Shown here: positions 32,518 to 44,642 of the stretch, piece after piece | Numbering within the stretch: position 1 is the stretch's first letter | How the letters are laid out: the number at the start of each line of letters is the position of its first letter | From: Phlyctochytrium arcticum | Taxonomy: Eukaryota; Chytridiomycota; Chytridiomycetes; Chytridiales; Chytridiaceae | Assembly: GCA_025602905.1 (NCBI GenBank) | Contig: JAHLKI010000064.1 | Coordinates: forward strand, 1-45,367 | Reading direction: 5' to 3' | DNA: 45,367 nucleotides | Program-made: the position numbers and the translations under genes | The notes under the pieces: generated by a model | The model's input: only the letters and a program-made list of their open reading frames with translations | What the model was told of the DNA's origin: nothing | Databases searched by the model: none

Positions 32518-33198
32518 ATGTGGGAAGATTATTTAATCTTTCGTATCCCACGCTGGCGCTCCCAACAAAGTTGTGAAACGCCCACACCATCTCAGATGCA
32601 ACAAGCGAACGTAACCGGTCACGATACGTCGGCGTTGGGGGGTAACGACAACCTCCCTTACCCTCTTAAGTCTAACCAGCCAAGGGGGGACATTATCGAG
32701 TTGCTACAAATAAAAACAACCGGTGTGGCGGCCACCGTAAAACTCGCCAACCAACTAGCTAAACAAGTCTCGCAAGCTCCACAAGTCTCACAAGCCTCAT
32801 CACAAGAAACTGATAAACCTGAATCGGCCTACGACCCCTATATAGGGCCCGACGAATGGATCTGCCGTTTACTGGTAAATCCTAATCGTAAGATTCTGGT
32901 CGATAGTCAGACACAACTCATCCAACAAGGTGTTTCACTATACGCGGCTCGTTACGATCGTAGATTTCTGATAGTGGGATCGTCTGAAGTACTAGCAGAC
33001 AAAAGCGGCCTGACTTTGAGACTCAAGGGGCACGAATCATGGCCACTACGCTTTACAAAAGACATCAAGGTCTCGGATAACTACAAAGTCTATGGCGTCT
33101 CTTCCGACATGACCACAAATGACATCGCGGATGCTATCCTAGCCAAACACCAAACTCTCAAAAACATACAAGTCACAAAAATCACAGAAACCATATAG
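32518..33198 (+). mobile_element. Frame resembling ORF1 (gag-like) of a non-LTR retrotransposon
   Basis: A 226-codon frame from an ATG at 32518 to a TAG at 33196-33198. The N-terminal half is polar and Gln/Ser-rich with repeated QVSQA/QAPQVSQASS. The C-terminal part reads LRFTKDIKVSDNYKVYGVSS followed by DMTTNDIADAILAKHQTLKN, which has the shape of the RNA-binding fold found in LINE ORF1 proteins (V-Y-G-V then a helix starting T-x-x-D-I). No zinc knuckle and no reverse transcriptase follow, so if this is an element it is truncated. Codon use is AT-leaning relative to the neighbouring genes. The family assignment is inference. Confidence 0.4.
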
Positions 33199-33555
33199 CA
33201 AATCAGGAAATCTTTCAAGGCCTCATGCTAATTCGTGTGGAGCGACCTGATCGAGAAACACATACACACAAGAAAGGTGAAAAGCCCCAAAAAGCAAAAG
33301 AGCCGAGACGAAGTCTTAAGAGAAGGAGGGGTGTAGGATAGCAATCTATATGTACATATTTTAAATGATGATTGTTACAAAAAACTCGAAACTCCTCCGA
33401 CTCGCTTCGCTCAATGCTATCAGTTTACATAATCGTGCCCGTGCCTCATATATATATCAACAGTTGTAAATCCACAACGTAGACATTGAGCGGGACCAGC
33501 TGCCGTCTATTCACATTTCTAATATCAAGTATGAGTGTTAACTCAGCGTTGTCAA

Positions 33556-33848
33556 AGTCCGGCCCCATACCTTATAAAGTATACCTTGCACGACTTGAAT
33601 ACATGCAATATGTGTTCTCGTCACCCGAGCTGCCTATGTTCTGCGGCCTTTTGTTCTAGAAAAAGCCCTAATCCCTTGTACTGGGGGATCCAAGTCCTAA
33701 GAATAACTTTGATGGAGTTTGGTTCACCATGGATATGACGGACGAGTAAAGGGCTGCCTGTATCTTCACAACAAAGTAGGCCGGTCATTTCGAAAACTTT
33801 TTTGGATACGAACGCGTCGCGGCCATCGGTAACGACTCGAACAGCGGC
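33556..33848 (-). pseudogene. Fragment of a transposase-like protein, interrupted
   Basis: On the minus strand one frame reads VVTDGRDAFVSKKVFEMTG, then IKVILRTWIPQYKGLGLFLE and QKAAEHRQLG, a stop (TGA at 33621-33623), then HILHVFKSCKVYFIRYGAG up to another stop. The KGLGLFL segment recalls a fungal MULE/SWIM-type repeat protein in which a D-x-D-A...KGLG element occurs. That resemblance is from memory and weak. The adjacent minus frame below 33560 is also open and protein-like, so frameshifts are likely. Confidence 0.3.
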
Positions 33849-34190
33849 CAGGGCTACCGAATACGCCAGTCAATCGAAGTAAAGGTGTTTGAAAGTAAGA
33901 CAGTACCTACTCATGTCATTGCTGGCCAATACTCCATCTTTGATTGCTATTTCCCACTCGTTGAATTCGCCGCGGATGCCTTGATACGTCATGTTGGATT
34001 TTTGTTCATTCGGGAAACTTGGTCGCAAATACCTTTGAAGGTCATTCCCATAAAAAGTTCTTCTGCACGAACAAGGGCCTCAGATTGAGGCGGGAGGGCG
34101 CACTTGCCGCCTACAAAGTCTGAGAACCATTCTTAGTCGATAACAATTTATGCAGAATTTATAAGGTGTGATCTTACCAATCTTTCTGAT

Positions 34191-34655
34191 TTAACAAGTG
34201 CAAGGGTTTGACCGTCCTTCCTTCTGATGGCAATAAAATTCTGCCATCACTCCCCGGACGGCTTTACCATACGAATCTCTTCTGCGGCGCTCAGCGTAGA
34301 CTGATCTGCGGATGACGGGTAAACTGCTGTCAATCTCATCGTTTCCCCTGGCTGATGCGCGAACTCCATGTATCTGTGACCCCGGTCGTCCTTCAAAGTC
34401 AAGTCCTTCAACCACTTGACCTAGGATCATGTCCACGCGTAACGGAGCCAAGAGGAATACCTTCGATTTGACCTCTGCATTACCCTTCCCAAAGCCCCCC
34501 TTCAACACCACGTCAACCACCGCCACTTCACTCCTGGCATAGACGCCTCCTGAGTTTCCCCAACTCACGAGTACCTCCTCAATCCCATGGATGTGTGCGC
34601 CAATCCATTTGGCATACGCCCGCATCCTCGATGTGTTGCGACCACAATCGATCAA
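34191..34655 (-). pseudogene. Retropepsin-like fragment of an LTR-type element
   Basis: A 154-codon open piece begins with LIDCGRNTS, shaped like the D-[ST]-G active site of retroviral-type aspartic proteases but with Cys in the middle position. It continues EVLVSWGNSGGVYARSEVA, a hydrophobic strand region and VDMILGQ, which matches the ILG-type flap/strand end of such proteases. No gag, reverse transcriptase or LTR is visible around it, and the tail is basic and unlike a protease. I read it as a degraded fragment. Confidence 0.4.
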
Positions 34656-34930
34656 CGTCTTTGCCAGAATAGTATAGTGCGGTCCTGGAGATCGCTATCA
34701 GCCGTGGTCACCAAATGACTCTCAATCTCAGCGCGAATGTCGAAAGAAACTTTAGCGGGCGGCGGGGATGGATGATTATGCTCTCAGACAGAGAGAATCA
34801 TAACGTAAGGACAATCTACCACGTCCTGTGGCCAAATTTTGTAAAACTTGACTTCACAATCCGTCTTAATAATGACTGGCTCCAAAAGCTCGCCATTTTC
34901 GATTTTGTGATATACTTCTGTCGCAAAGCA
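34652..34930 (-). pseudogene. N-terminal fragment of a transposon-type protein with a GEHxHPPPPP-like motif
   Basis: The minus frame reads VYHKIENGELLEPVIIKTD, CEVKFYKIWPQDVVDCPYVM, then a TGA at 34784-34786, then EHNHPSPPPAKVSFDIRAEI. Cys-Pro-Tyr followed by E-H-N-H-P and a run of prolines is a pattern I associate with DNA-binding N-termini of fungal MULE-like repeat proteins. The single in-frame stop and the missing remainder mark it as a relic. Its order with the fragment at 33556-33848 on the same strand would fit one element interrupted by the protease-like piece. Confidence 0.35.
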
Positions 34931-34942
34931 TTAGTACGGTAA

Positions 34943-35832
34943 AAGGGAAATGGGCAATATCTTGGAAATCTTACAGCAGCTAGCGATCCGACTGGCAGAT
35001 CGCAACATGGTTCTGCACGTAGTTTGCGCGCTTAGCGCCTCGACATGGGGACGCGTCTGCTCATTATAAAGATCGCTGAGAAGTTGTAATTACGTTGCGC
35101 CGAGACTGTCGGAGATGTGGATATTAAAGTGGTCCTCATTTCTTCTCCAGCTAGAGCAGCCAATAAAGTGTCCTGTGCGAGCAGGCCTCCCAGGTACCGC
35201 AAGCTGAAAAGTTGCAAGACCAACCAAATTTGGAATCTATTGTCCTGGGCAAGGAGTTTCATTTTGACGCTGGTGGGGGCAAGCAAACTTTTCCACTGCC
35301 GCCTGGAAGAACCTGGGAGAGTGGGAATGAATTCGGAGTCTCACGATAATCAATCTATGACTTACGCGTGCGTGCTTCGCTTGATGGCGATGTCTTCTGG
35401 GTGAGGCATCTCTCCCTCTCCAAGGACAATATTCACAGAAAATCGTCTTCAGGATCTAAATCGGTGTGCTTAACTGGTCGCGGAGATTGGTGGGCGAATC
35501 TGCAGAGCTTGACGCCCTGGCGGGTCCTTTGCTCTTTCAGATCAGCGAAATCAATTTCCGCGAGGGCCGCGAGGCGACTCGGTGGCCGAGGCTGTAAGTG
35601 GATCACGTGGACAATGTCAGGTGACCTGTGACACTGCTGGCGAGACTGGCAAGGAGCGGAGGCCTGGGGTTTTCGCCAGTCGACTGGAAAACTTGTCTCC
35701 TGAGACATCTTGCGGTGATTTGGTGCTGTCTGCATAGGCTGTCTGCCTGTTTCCTCGTATTGAATCGACGCCGCGTTAGCGCCCGTTGAGTTGCCACGGC
35801 GGGGAAGCGCGCGCTCCCCGTAGGTAGCGGTC
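34943..35832. other. Non-genic region upstream of the SNF5 gene
   Basis: No supported gene. Short frames on both strands have mixed composition. The final 200 bp should include the SNF5/Sfh1 promoter and leader. Probably continues the relic zone to the left. Confidence 0.45.
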
Positions 35833-38800
35833 ATGGATGTTGTCCTGGAGGAGGAGGACGAGCGGCAGGAAGCGGGTGTCCCAGACTCAAACATCAACGA
35901 TGGTGTCTCTCCTCTCAGCATGGAACCCGGTGAACCGGCCGATTCTATAGTGCCACTTCCTGCAGATACTGTCGAGGATGTTCCTGTTACAGATACGGCC
36001 GCACCACCGGACGCATATCTTGCCCCGCCAACACCCCCTTTGCCTTCTCCACCCACCCCCGCGCAAGACTCTTTGCAACCTTCACCGTCACCACAAACTG
36101 AGGAGCAAATCACACAGCCGTCGCGTGAGTTTGCGTCGGTAGCCCACCCCTTAATCTCAGAATCAGCTAATTTTTATCATCTAGATCCAAGCGAGGTTAA
36201 GCAGGCACCCGACACACGCCCAATAGAAAAACTCCCAATAGAAGAGCCCGTGTGCAAAGAGGAAGTGGTGGACTCGCCGCCTCCGAAGCGTATATTGACG
36301 GAGGAGGAACGGATGCTGATGTGGGAAAAGACTTTAGATCAGTACTTGGACCGAGAGCGAACCTATGGCGAAACTTTGAGATTGCAAATGGTGCGACAAC
36401 AACAGTTGATGGAGGAAAAGGCAAAGGAGGTCGATTCTTTGCGTCGACTTTATGCTTCAAAGTTGGATCCGCGTACAAGCTCTTTAGAAATTGTGTTTCG
36501 TAAGAAGCGAAAAATGACCGAAGAAATCTCGTTGTGAGTTCCTGTCACGCGTATTTTGTTATGCCGTGGAAGTCAAAATTAATGGCTTCATGCTCAGCTC
36601 TGATGAACAGCTCGCTGAAGTCGGCCAGAAACCGGAGGCCCTTGTTCCGATCCGATTGGATATCGAGTTGGAAGGACTCAAATTGCGGGATACATTTACT
36701 TGGAATCTGAATGGTATGGCATGGTTGCTGTGTGCTGGAACTCAGACTGTTACTCAAGTTCCCTCCAGAATCCGTAATTACCCCTGACCACTTTGCCAAG
36801 GTCCTGTGTACCGATCTGCACCTTCCCCCATCATTGTTTTTAGCACCGATTTCCAAATCCATCAAGGAGCAAGTCGACGATTATTATCAGCATGCTCCGT
36901 CCGTCCTACTCGCAGTCAATTCGGATACCCAGGGGAATGATGGTGTGGACAATGGGGAAAAGGACGCCCCCGAATTGCGAATGATCATTAAAGTAAGTTC
37001 CACTCATCTGAATGCCCGAGCCATTTCCTCAAAATGATTTATAGCTGGACATCACTATCGGTAACCACAGTTTGGTAGATCAATTTGAATGGGACTTGAA
37101 TTGCCGCCGCAACATTCCTGAAGTTTTCGCGGAACATATGTGCCATGAATTGGGTTTAGGATCCGAATTCAAGTAAGGATCTTTGCACTTACACGGCGGA
37201 GCCGTCAACATGCTAACGAGGTTTTTCCTTTTGCAGAACAGCCATTTCCCATCAGATCCGTGAGCAAGTGCAAACCTTTGCCAAGTCGTTACTACTGGTT
37301 GATCACCACTTTGACGGTAGTCCAATTGATGATGAAGATCTTGCGGCATGCTTTCTGCCTTCAATAGAGCCTTCACAAGTGCAGCGAGGTCCAAAGGCCA
37401 AGTCATTATTTGGACCATATTACAACCAGGTGTCGGACTTTGAGATAGAAAAGATGGAAAAGGATCGTGAACGAGATGTCCGGCGGAAGCGCCGGCAAAC
37501 ACAGCGCAGTCGGCGTGCAGTAGCACTTCCTGATCGAGAGGCACCGAAAACGAGCCGGACGGGGGTTGTACATTACAATCCTCATGATATTCCGGATCCA
37601 CTGGTTGCGACGCCGTTCGGAACACCAGTCGGTCGAAGGAACCCCCCTCGGCGCCATCGAGGTGCAATGATGGAAACTCCAGTGCCTGCAGCCACACATT
37701 CGCAGATGCCAATAAAGGAACACGAACCTCCTCAACCACCTCCCCCTTTGCCAACAGAGCATACTTTAATAAGAGGCTGGCGTTGTCAGAATTGTGGTAT
37801 CAGCGCCAAAAGAACGCCCCTGTTAAGAATCGGTCCAACAGGAGAAAGGGTAATGTGGAAGCTTCTCAATAATGTAGAATAGCACCTAACGATCTGGGTC
37901 TGCGTAGACGTTATGCGATGAATGTGGGTTATACCAAAACCGCACTGGCCGTGCACGACCTGTCACACCTCCACCTTCCGGCTATCTCAACACTATTTCT
38001 CCGGAGAGGCACCCATCTGCCCACGGTCTTCGCGTTATTACACAACAAGCAAACCAACGCGTTGACGGCACGTCATTGGACGTCAACCCCGCTCACGGCT
38101 CCTTTAATCCCCATCATGTATCCAGTCAGCAGCAGCACCCATTCTATTCCCAACCCTTGGGATCACATTCCCAACATCCCCACCCTTCATCATCGGCGCA
38201 TTCTTCTGTGTTTGCACCACAAGTATCAGCCGGCAGTACCACCACTCCGACCAGTCTGCACGCCCCGCTTGGGGCGTATCCACAACAACATTATTCCCAA
38301 CTTCCCCCGCACCAGCAGCAACAGCACCGACATTCAAATCACCCTGATTATCAAGCCCAACAACCCTCACCGCGGATCGCCATTCCAGAATGGCTGCAAG
38401 TCGCGCACAGATTGTTGGCCTCGCGATACCCGGTTGATAATTTTGAGGTGGTGGAGAAGGGAAAGACTGGGGAACTTCGAATGAAATGCTATGACTGTCC
38501 AGGTGGGTTTATCGAGTGTTCGCCCCCCAAAATTCTCTTGTTTGACGCGTCTTTTTCATTATTATAGGCAAATTGTATCAAGCCGGGCCCATGAAGTCCC
38601 TCAACAACTTTGAAATCCATCTCAAAAATCGTCAACATCGTGCCAATGTCAACTCTCGCGTGGGCCAACCATTTACCCCTACAGTAGGAAATGCACCATC
38701 GTCGATAGTGAGTGGACCGCCGTCATCGGGAGCTGAAGGATCGATCAGGGCAGGAAGCACGGGCGCCGCATCTGCTGGATTTGGGAGTGTTGCTGGTAGA

Positions 38801-38848
38801 CGAACCGAGTCAAGGCGAGGTTCGCTGGAAGATGATGAGCGCTGGTGA
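35833..38848 (+). CDS. SFH1: SNF5/Sfh1-type chromatin remodelling subunit with GATA zinc finger
   Basis: Core subunit of SWI/SNF- or RSC-type nucleosome remodelling complexes (SMARCB1 family), nuclear. Exons 35833-36533, 36598-36713, 36769-36992, 37045-37172, 37237-37849, 37908-38502 and 38568-38848 give 885 aa. Residues 1-200 are acidic and Pro-rich. The two SNF5 repeats are at about 245-310 ([20 protein letters not shown]) and 343-405 ([19 protein letters not shown]). A GATA-type finger, CQNC...CDECGLY with 20 residues between the pairs, is at about 580-612 and is split by an intron. The rest is Gln/His/Ser-rich. SNF5 plus GATA is a fungal Sfh1 arrangement. Intron 1 is ambiguous: 36534-36597 (64 bp, GTGAGT) is preferred, but 36500-36572 (73 bp, GTAAGA) is also in frame and differs by three residues. 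Confidence 0.9.
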
Positions 38849-39486
38849 GCGCGCGCGGCCTGCCTCTCGGGCCCTGTCCTTTGCCAAATGGTTCCTCCAC
38901 TCATATATATATTGTTTATACGAGAGGCGTGTATTTTTATGTTCAACACGGTGGCAACTGACATCTCCAAGTTCTTTTCATTATCCTAATGACAAGGGTC
39001 TTAACGCAAGACTTCAGCTTGAACATGCAACCAAAGCACTTGCGCAATGGTCAGGGCAATGTATGCGTAAATCATGTATAGCTGTTACAAACATGGCCTT
39101 GCCCGTCAAACGATGGTGGGCAAATGAAGGGGACTGACTGTCTTTCCAGTTCACCTTATTGGGCTGACATTGAAGGATAAAACTAGAGTCTGAGAGAGAC
39201 CTGCAGCTTTGATTATACTCGGATTTCTTTCGTTGTTTGGAGCACACTAATTATAAGGATAACGTCCTATACGGGACCTAGAAATCTCTCCTGAGCAACC
39301 TGAAGCCAACCACGCTGCTAGCAAAGGAAAGAGATCGTTCGTGAGGCCCTTGCTTTGCTGTACTCTGGCATCCTCTTCCAGATCTCACCGATCTCTCACG
39401 CGCTCAAACATTCCAGCACCCTTGGAATTCTTCCAACAGTCCGTATACTCGAATAGCACCATCCTTTCCTACTATAGCACAGTCCC
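38849..39486. other. Intergenic region between SNF5 and dynein genes
   Basis: No gene seen. It contains a TATATATA stretch near 38912 and otherwise unremarkable sequence. Presumed promoter of the dynein gene at the right end. Confidence 0.5.
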
Positions 39487-41793
39487 ATGCTGTCTGCTTC
39501 CCGCGCCGATTTGACCGAAGGGCCATCAATATGGTCGTCGATCCTGACGGGCGTGGTCTCCACACGGGGAGTCATCAGCAAAAATGTCCTTGTACTAGGT
39601 ATGATGAGACCAGAGTGCTGTCCATATGGCAAACTCTAATGCAAGGGACTCTTCTCAAACAGGATCACCACAATCAGGAAAAACAACAGTCATTGAAGCC
39701 ATACGACAGCGTCACCCCCACAAAATCGTCCCATCAAGTGAACCTCATCACCAGGAACTGGCATTAAGCTACTCTTACATGGACGTTGAGGATGATGAGA
39801 ATGAAGGTATAAAAAGCAAGTAGTTACGAACAGGGCGACTGATGATAACTCAAATATTCTCGTGCATAAGATGTCATTGCCCGTGTTGGTCTCTATCACC
39901 TGGCATCCAGCACTGCCTTTGGAAACCTCTTTCGCTTTGCTTTGAGCCCTGCAAGTCTCTCGGATTCAATGGTCATCATCACGCTTGACTGGGCAGAACC
40001 GTGGACGTTCCTGAAGACACTTCAGGATTGGCTGCAGATGTTGGGAGATTACGTGGAAAAGAGGGAAAAGGAAGACCCTGAGGCAGTCCAAACGATGAAA
40101 GACCGACGTAAGAACAACATGATGCGCTTACTTTCCTTGCAGAATGAAATCACCGATTCTTTTCTTTGATTAGTGGAACTCTTCTTTCGCAGCTACACTG
40201 AACCGGTCGAGCGATCGAATTTCAACAATGATACTTTCTCCTCAGGCCCGCAGCACCCAATGCTTCTTCCGCTAACACAAGGAACATTGACACGGAATCT
40301 GGGAATACCCATAGTGATTGTCGTCCATAAGGTTTGATCCTCTGCTTCGAACTGAATGCTGAATGGGCATATCCTGACATCTGGATAGGCGGATCTTACC
40401 ACCCTATTGGAGAGAGATCGTGACTTCAAGGAAGAGCAATTCGATTTCATCCAACAAACGCTGCGAACCATCTGTCTCACTCGTATGTTGAAAAACTGAG
40501 GCTCTTTCTTTTAATTGATCGTACTAATATTTTTTGGTTCAAGATGGAGCCGCGTTATTCTATACATCGACACATCGGCCCGAAACGCTAGCCGACGTCC
40601 GCAACTATGTCCTACATCGTCTCTTTGATACTCCACCACCCGCACACGCCCCCCTTGGCTCCAGTTTTAGTTTATCACATATTTCACACTTGAATCATCA
40701 GGGCTCGGTCGATTCCATGACACAAACCACCACAAATTCCTTGTCATTTCCATTCACAGAACGCCCTCGTATCATAGACCGCGACACAGTCTTTATACCC
40801 ACCGGATGGGACAGCTGGGGGAAAATCAAGATTTTGAGGGAGGCCTTTGATTGCGCAAGCATGTCTGGGGAGGTGCGCGGAGACGGCGAGGATGACGAGA
40901 TTTCGGCAGGGCTATTTGGGGGCGCAAAAGAGATATTTGAGGGAGTCATCACCAATCCTTATAAGGACGAGGTAAATCATGTTCTGCCACTTCACGGGCC
41001 AATTCTCCTAAAATCTGTTTTTCCTAGGTCTTGACGACAGGACCAACGCTGACTGCCGAACCAGAAAATGTCTTTCTTGAAAGGCTAAATGAGATACTCG
41101 AGTCTTCGACTCCATCCCCGGGGACAACGTCTCCCCGGAACGCGTCGCCTAGAGTTATATCTCCGTCACGGGTCCAACACACTCCGAGCACGGTTAACCC
41201 AGGCGTTTCGTCAGATGCAGCAGCGGCCGCCGCGGCCGCGGTTCTAAAGGCACGCCTAACTGCCGCAGTCCCTCAGACGGCCAATTCAGCTGCACTGGAA
41301 GAGGTGACGGCCAAAGTCGCCAAATTGACCAAAACTAAGGTATTGTGTGGCATTGGACGCCCTTTTGGGTTTTTGAATCTAATGCGGAGATATTTAGGAG
41401 ATGGCTTCATCCACACTGGCCTCTTTCTCGTCCTTAACTTCTGAATCCTTTTCCTCCACCTCTTCTCTTCCCCATCAACCCACCCGTCGGCTCACAAACA
41501 CACCCTCTGATGTCCCACTCCCAACTTCTTCTCATTCATCTTCGGCTACCCAAGCAGCCGTTTCGCGCGCCGCAGCGTCATCGTCAGCGGCTGCATCGGT
41601 TGCAGCTGCAGCCGGTACCGTGAGTGGAGGTGGGGCTATACCTGCAGCTTCCCAAAATGAAGTGTTGGCAAACTTTTTCCAAAGCTTGTTGGCCAAAAAG
41701 GGTTCTACTCTCAGTTCTACTGGAGGCAGTGCCAGTGACTCGACCTCGGCTTTGAATGAAAAGCCAGCAAGCCATCCACCTGACGCAAAGTAG
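39487..41793 (+). CDS. Cytoplasmic dynein 1 light intermediate chain
   Basis: Subunit of the cytoplasmic dynein motor that binds the heavy chain through a Ras-like G domain and links adaptors through its C-terminus. Eight exons (39487-39598, 39663-39806, 39871-40107, 40174-40331, 40389-40482, 40544-40971, 41028-41339, 41398-41793) join to 626 aa. The P-loop is LGSPQSGKTTVIE (about 37-49), split by intron 1. VGLYHLASSTAFGNLFRFAL, ITLDWAEPWTFLKTLQDWL, NLGIPIVIVVHKADLTTLLE and LRTICLTHGAALFYTS are family hallmarks. The PTGWDSWGKIKIL region and the NPYKDE region follow. The C-terminal 200 residues are Ser/Ala-rich with an alanine run and a conserved-looking short helix NEVLANFFQSLLAKKG near the end, the expected place for adaptor binding. 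Introns are 56-66 bp. Confidence 0.93.
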
Positions 41794-41925
41794 GCCTATG
41801 TCCAACTTGGGACGGGCGGACAATTCTCCTTAATGCATTAGAATGTGTAAATTAAAATGGCAAGCCGGTGCTATATAGTAGTCTATACTCGAAAATGACT
41901 ATACTCGAGGAATGTTTTGGAATAT

Positions 41926-43735
41926 TTACACTACAGAGCGACTAGCAAAGTCCATGATGCGCGCTTTGAGCGGCGCAATGTTATCAATTGCCTTCATTCC
42001 CAACCGCCGTACTTCACCAAGGACATGACTTTCGGTGCCAAATATGCGTCCGATCGCATCTACCCCCTTCATCATGGCCAGATTGGGTACGTAGCGGGCC
42101 TGCATGTACTTTTCCAGCAGGTGGATATGGCCAATGTCTTGGCCGACCTCGAGCCCGGATTTGATGGTGTTTGCGAGGGCTTGGGCATCAGCGATCCCTA
42201 AATTGAGTCCCTGTCCGGCCAGAGGATGTACGGTATGGGCAGCGTCACTGTCCATGGGAAAAAAATGAATAGCCCGCTCAGGGAGAATGAACCAAAATTC
42301 ATCAGATGCCATACCCGATCAATGCTACGCGGCTTCTCACATATTCCTCTGCATTTCGTAATTTGAGTGGGAAGGGAGCTCTGCTTCCCTCGGCAACCCC
42401 TGCAACGGTTGGCGGCAAGAGTCCGGATTGCTCGCCATCCCCAAACTTGGCGTTTCGCTCCAAGCCCCACATTCGCTCTTCCTTCAAATCGACAGTACTC
42501 TCCGGGTCCATTGTCTGAGCAATGAGGAATTGGACGTCGGGCCATGTCGACGTGGTTGCCGCATTCAAGATTTCCACAAATGTAGCCGGGGGTAGGGAGC
42601 ACAAGTGCTTGGCTAAAGTTGGAGTTGTAGACCACACCAGAGACGAGTACTCCTCATTAAGCTTAATTTTGACACCATCAATATTCCAATTAGGCGTGCA
42701 GGTGAGACATCCCACTACTTACCGGAAGTAAGGCAACTGGGCCAGTTGGCAAAAAGCGTTGCCATGCCGTGTCATTCTTTCCGTTCGGAAGTGAAGAAGG
42801 GTCCAGCTTCAAGGTAGCTACCAAACCCATTTGTTGGTAATCCCATCCAAGACTTTCGATTCCAGCAAACTGTCGAACCCGCGAATTACCGCCATCAGCA
42901 CCAACAAGAAGGCGAGTCTGTATGGTTTTGCCCTCTTCCAGTTCCAGAATGGGCCATGAAAATGATTCTGCATGCAAGCCATCTTCAGCGGTAATGTCTC
43001 GCACCTTTGCGCGATTATGGATGGTTATTCTGCCATTCCCAGCAAATTGTTGCAGACGCTGGACCAAGGCATGCTGCAAGACGGTGTTTTCAACAATGGT
43101 GGCGATCGAATCGCCGATTGTCGACGTTGTTGACGCGTCAAAGGTCAGCGAACCTTCACCCACAGCGTCCCACACATGCATCCGGGTATATGGCCGTTTA
43201 CGTTCTAATGGAATCAAGTCCCATACACCGACGGACTTTAGAAACTCGATTGATCCGGGAGTCAATGAACTGACGCGGTTGGAAAAGTGATTTGGCTCTA
43301 GATTGGCAGGTCGCAACAAGTCCCCAGCTTCGATGAGGCTAATTCTGAGGTCCGCAGCGGCAGAGGTACTTGCTATTGAATAATGGGAAATTGCATCAGT
43401 ATCGTCCAAGATTTCCCACACCCAGTGTGAGATGTTTCCTTACCCAAAGCACAAGCCAAGGCTGTTCCCACTGTTCCTCCTCCGACAATGCAAACGTCGC
43501 AAACATGGTCAACCACTTGCTTGTGTGATGAGATTGGGCCGGACTGAGACGGTTCCGGAGACCTTGACGCTTCTGTCGTATGTGTGTATGCGGAACTTGA
43601 AAATGTATGGCGATGGAGGATCTGAGCTCTCTGTGCGGAGAGTACTGAGCAGGATTGTCTGATTGCTGCACCCGTCGCACTCCCTCGTTTACTCCCACAC
43701 CTCCCGCGCCATCCAACACTTATTGATCTGAGCAT
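41926..43735 (-). CDS. COQ6: Ubiquinone biosynthesis monooxygenase COQ6, mitochondrial
   Basis: FAD-dependent hydroxylase that adds the C5 hydroxyl during coenzyme Q synthesis in the mitochondrial matrix. Minus-strand exons 43735-43444, 43372-42723, 42661-42315 and 42247-41926 give 536 aa. The N-terminal 70 residues are Arg/Ser-rich, a good presequence (MLRSISVGWRGRCGSKRGSA). The FAD dinucleotide motif is CIVGGGTVGTALACAL (about 82-97). DGLHAES lies just ahead of LLVGADGGNSRVRQFAGI, the DG motif. The second FAD contact is GDAAHTVHPLAGQGLNLG (about 430), restored exactly by splicing intron 3. VALLPLNEEYSSLVWST fixes intron 2. Introns are 61-71 bp. It converges on the dynein gene (132 bp apart). 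Confidence 0.94.
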
Positions 43736-44053
43736 TGTTCTAAAGTAATGGAGTTATAAATTCACCTGGAAAGTTCGTGGTCTTTGGTCAGGGTGGTGGT
43801 CAGAGACTCAGAGCTGCTGAATCTGTTGCACAGCCCCCCACCCGAAATCTCGCAAATCTCGCGTTGGTCTCTCGCCGGGCACTCAAAATAAGAAGCAAAG
43901 GTATTTGTGGAAGGAAACATTTACTGCTTATTCTGTGGAGGCCCGCCGACAACCAGAGTCCTGAGCCCGGGAGGCCTGCCTGATTACACCCGTGACGGAA
44001 CTAGTTACGCATTCGAGTTCAGCCAGTAGCGAGATCGATAACCCAAGGCTAAG
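43736..44053. other. Presumed COQ6 promoter region
   Basis: 318 bp right of the COQ6 start, without a recognisable gene or motif. It also precedes a weak ORF on the plus strand. Confidence 0.4.
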
Positions 44054-44593
44054 ATGATCGCACCGGCCGTGCCTAAAGGAATGGAACAGTTTCGTGCAGA
44101 CAACCCAAACGGTACATGGGACGACTCGTACGGTATCTTGGACAAGTATCCCCCGAAAGAGGAACAGACGGAAGAGGAACAAAGGAAATGCAAGGCACTT
44201 AAACACGAACGACGCGTGGTTATTAGAAGTACTCCCGGAAGTACTCACAGCAGTAACAGGCCCGTCTATCCCATCTCGGTTCGCATCTGCATTCTTCATT
44301 CACATACACACACCCGCATCTCGGCTCGACCTTCCATCCCACCCACCACCCCCACTTCCACGGACTCCTCTTCTGCCGCCTTCCACGGCTTGAGAGCACA
44401 TATGAAGACCGACTTCGCTCCGACGGAAGGTGAGCGATTGGGTAGCTGGCTTGTGTTGGGGAAGGACAACGTTTGCTCCACTGTCCACCATTTTGCGGCG
44501 CCTACTTGGTATGGGAGCAAAAGTCTCATGTTCGCTGTGGCCTGGGAGAATGCAATTACATCTTGGCTTGTCCTTTGCCAAGTAGGTGCTTAA
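44054..44593 (+). CDS. Weak 179-aa hypothetical ORF
   Basis: ATG at 44054 to TAA at 44591-44593. The first 55 residues are protein-like (DNPNGTWDDSYGILDKYPPK followed by EEQTEEEQRKCKALKHERR). The middle is Thr/Ser/Pro-rich from a CA/TC-rich tract, and the end is hydrophobic. I recognise no domain. It may be a short real exon followed by non-coding sequence, or wholly spurious. The surroundings contain repeats. Confidence 0.25.
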   Translation: MIAPAVPKGMEQFRADNPNGTWDDSYGILDKYPPKEEQTEEEQRKCKALKHERRVVIRSTPGSTHSSNRPVYPISVRICILHSHTHTRISARPSIPPTTPTSTDSSSAAFHGLRAHMKTDFAPTEGERLGSWLVLGKDNVCSTVHHFAAPTWYGSKSLMFAVAWENAITSWLVLCQVGA

Positions 44594-44642
44594 GATGAGG
44601 TCCGTACGCTGAGTAGGTTCGCTGGGTATTCCTTTGTGTTTT

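Noticed and set aside
32306..32536. 76-codon frame with poly-Gly and poly-Pro
   Set aside because: It is produced by translating the G and C homopolymers and has no independent support.
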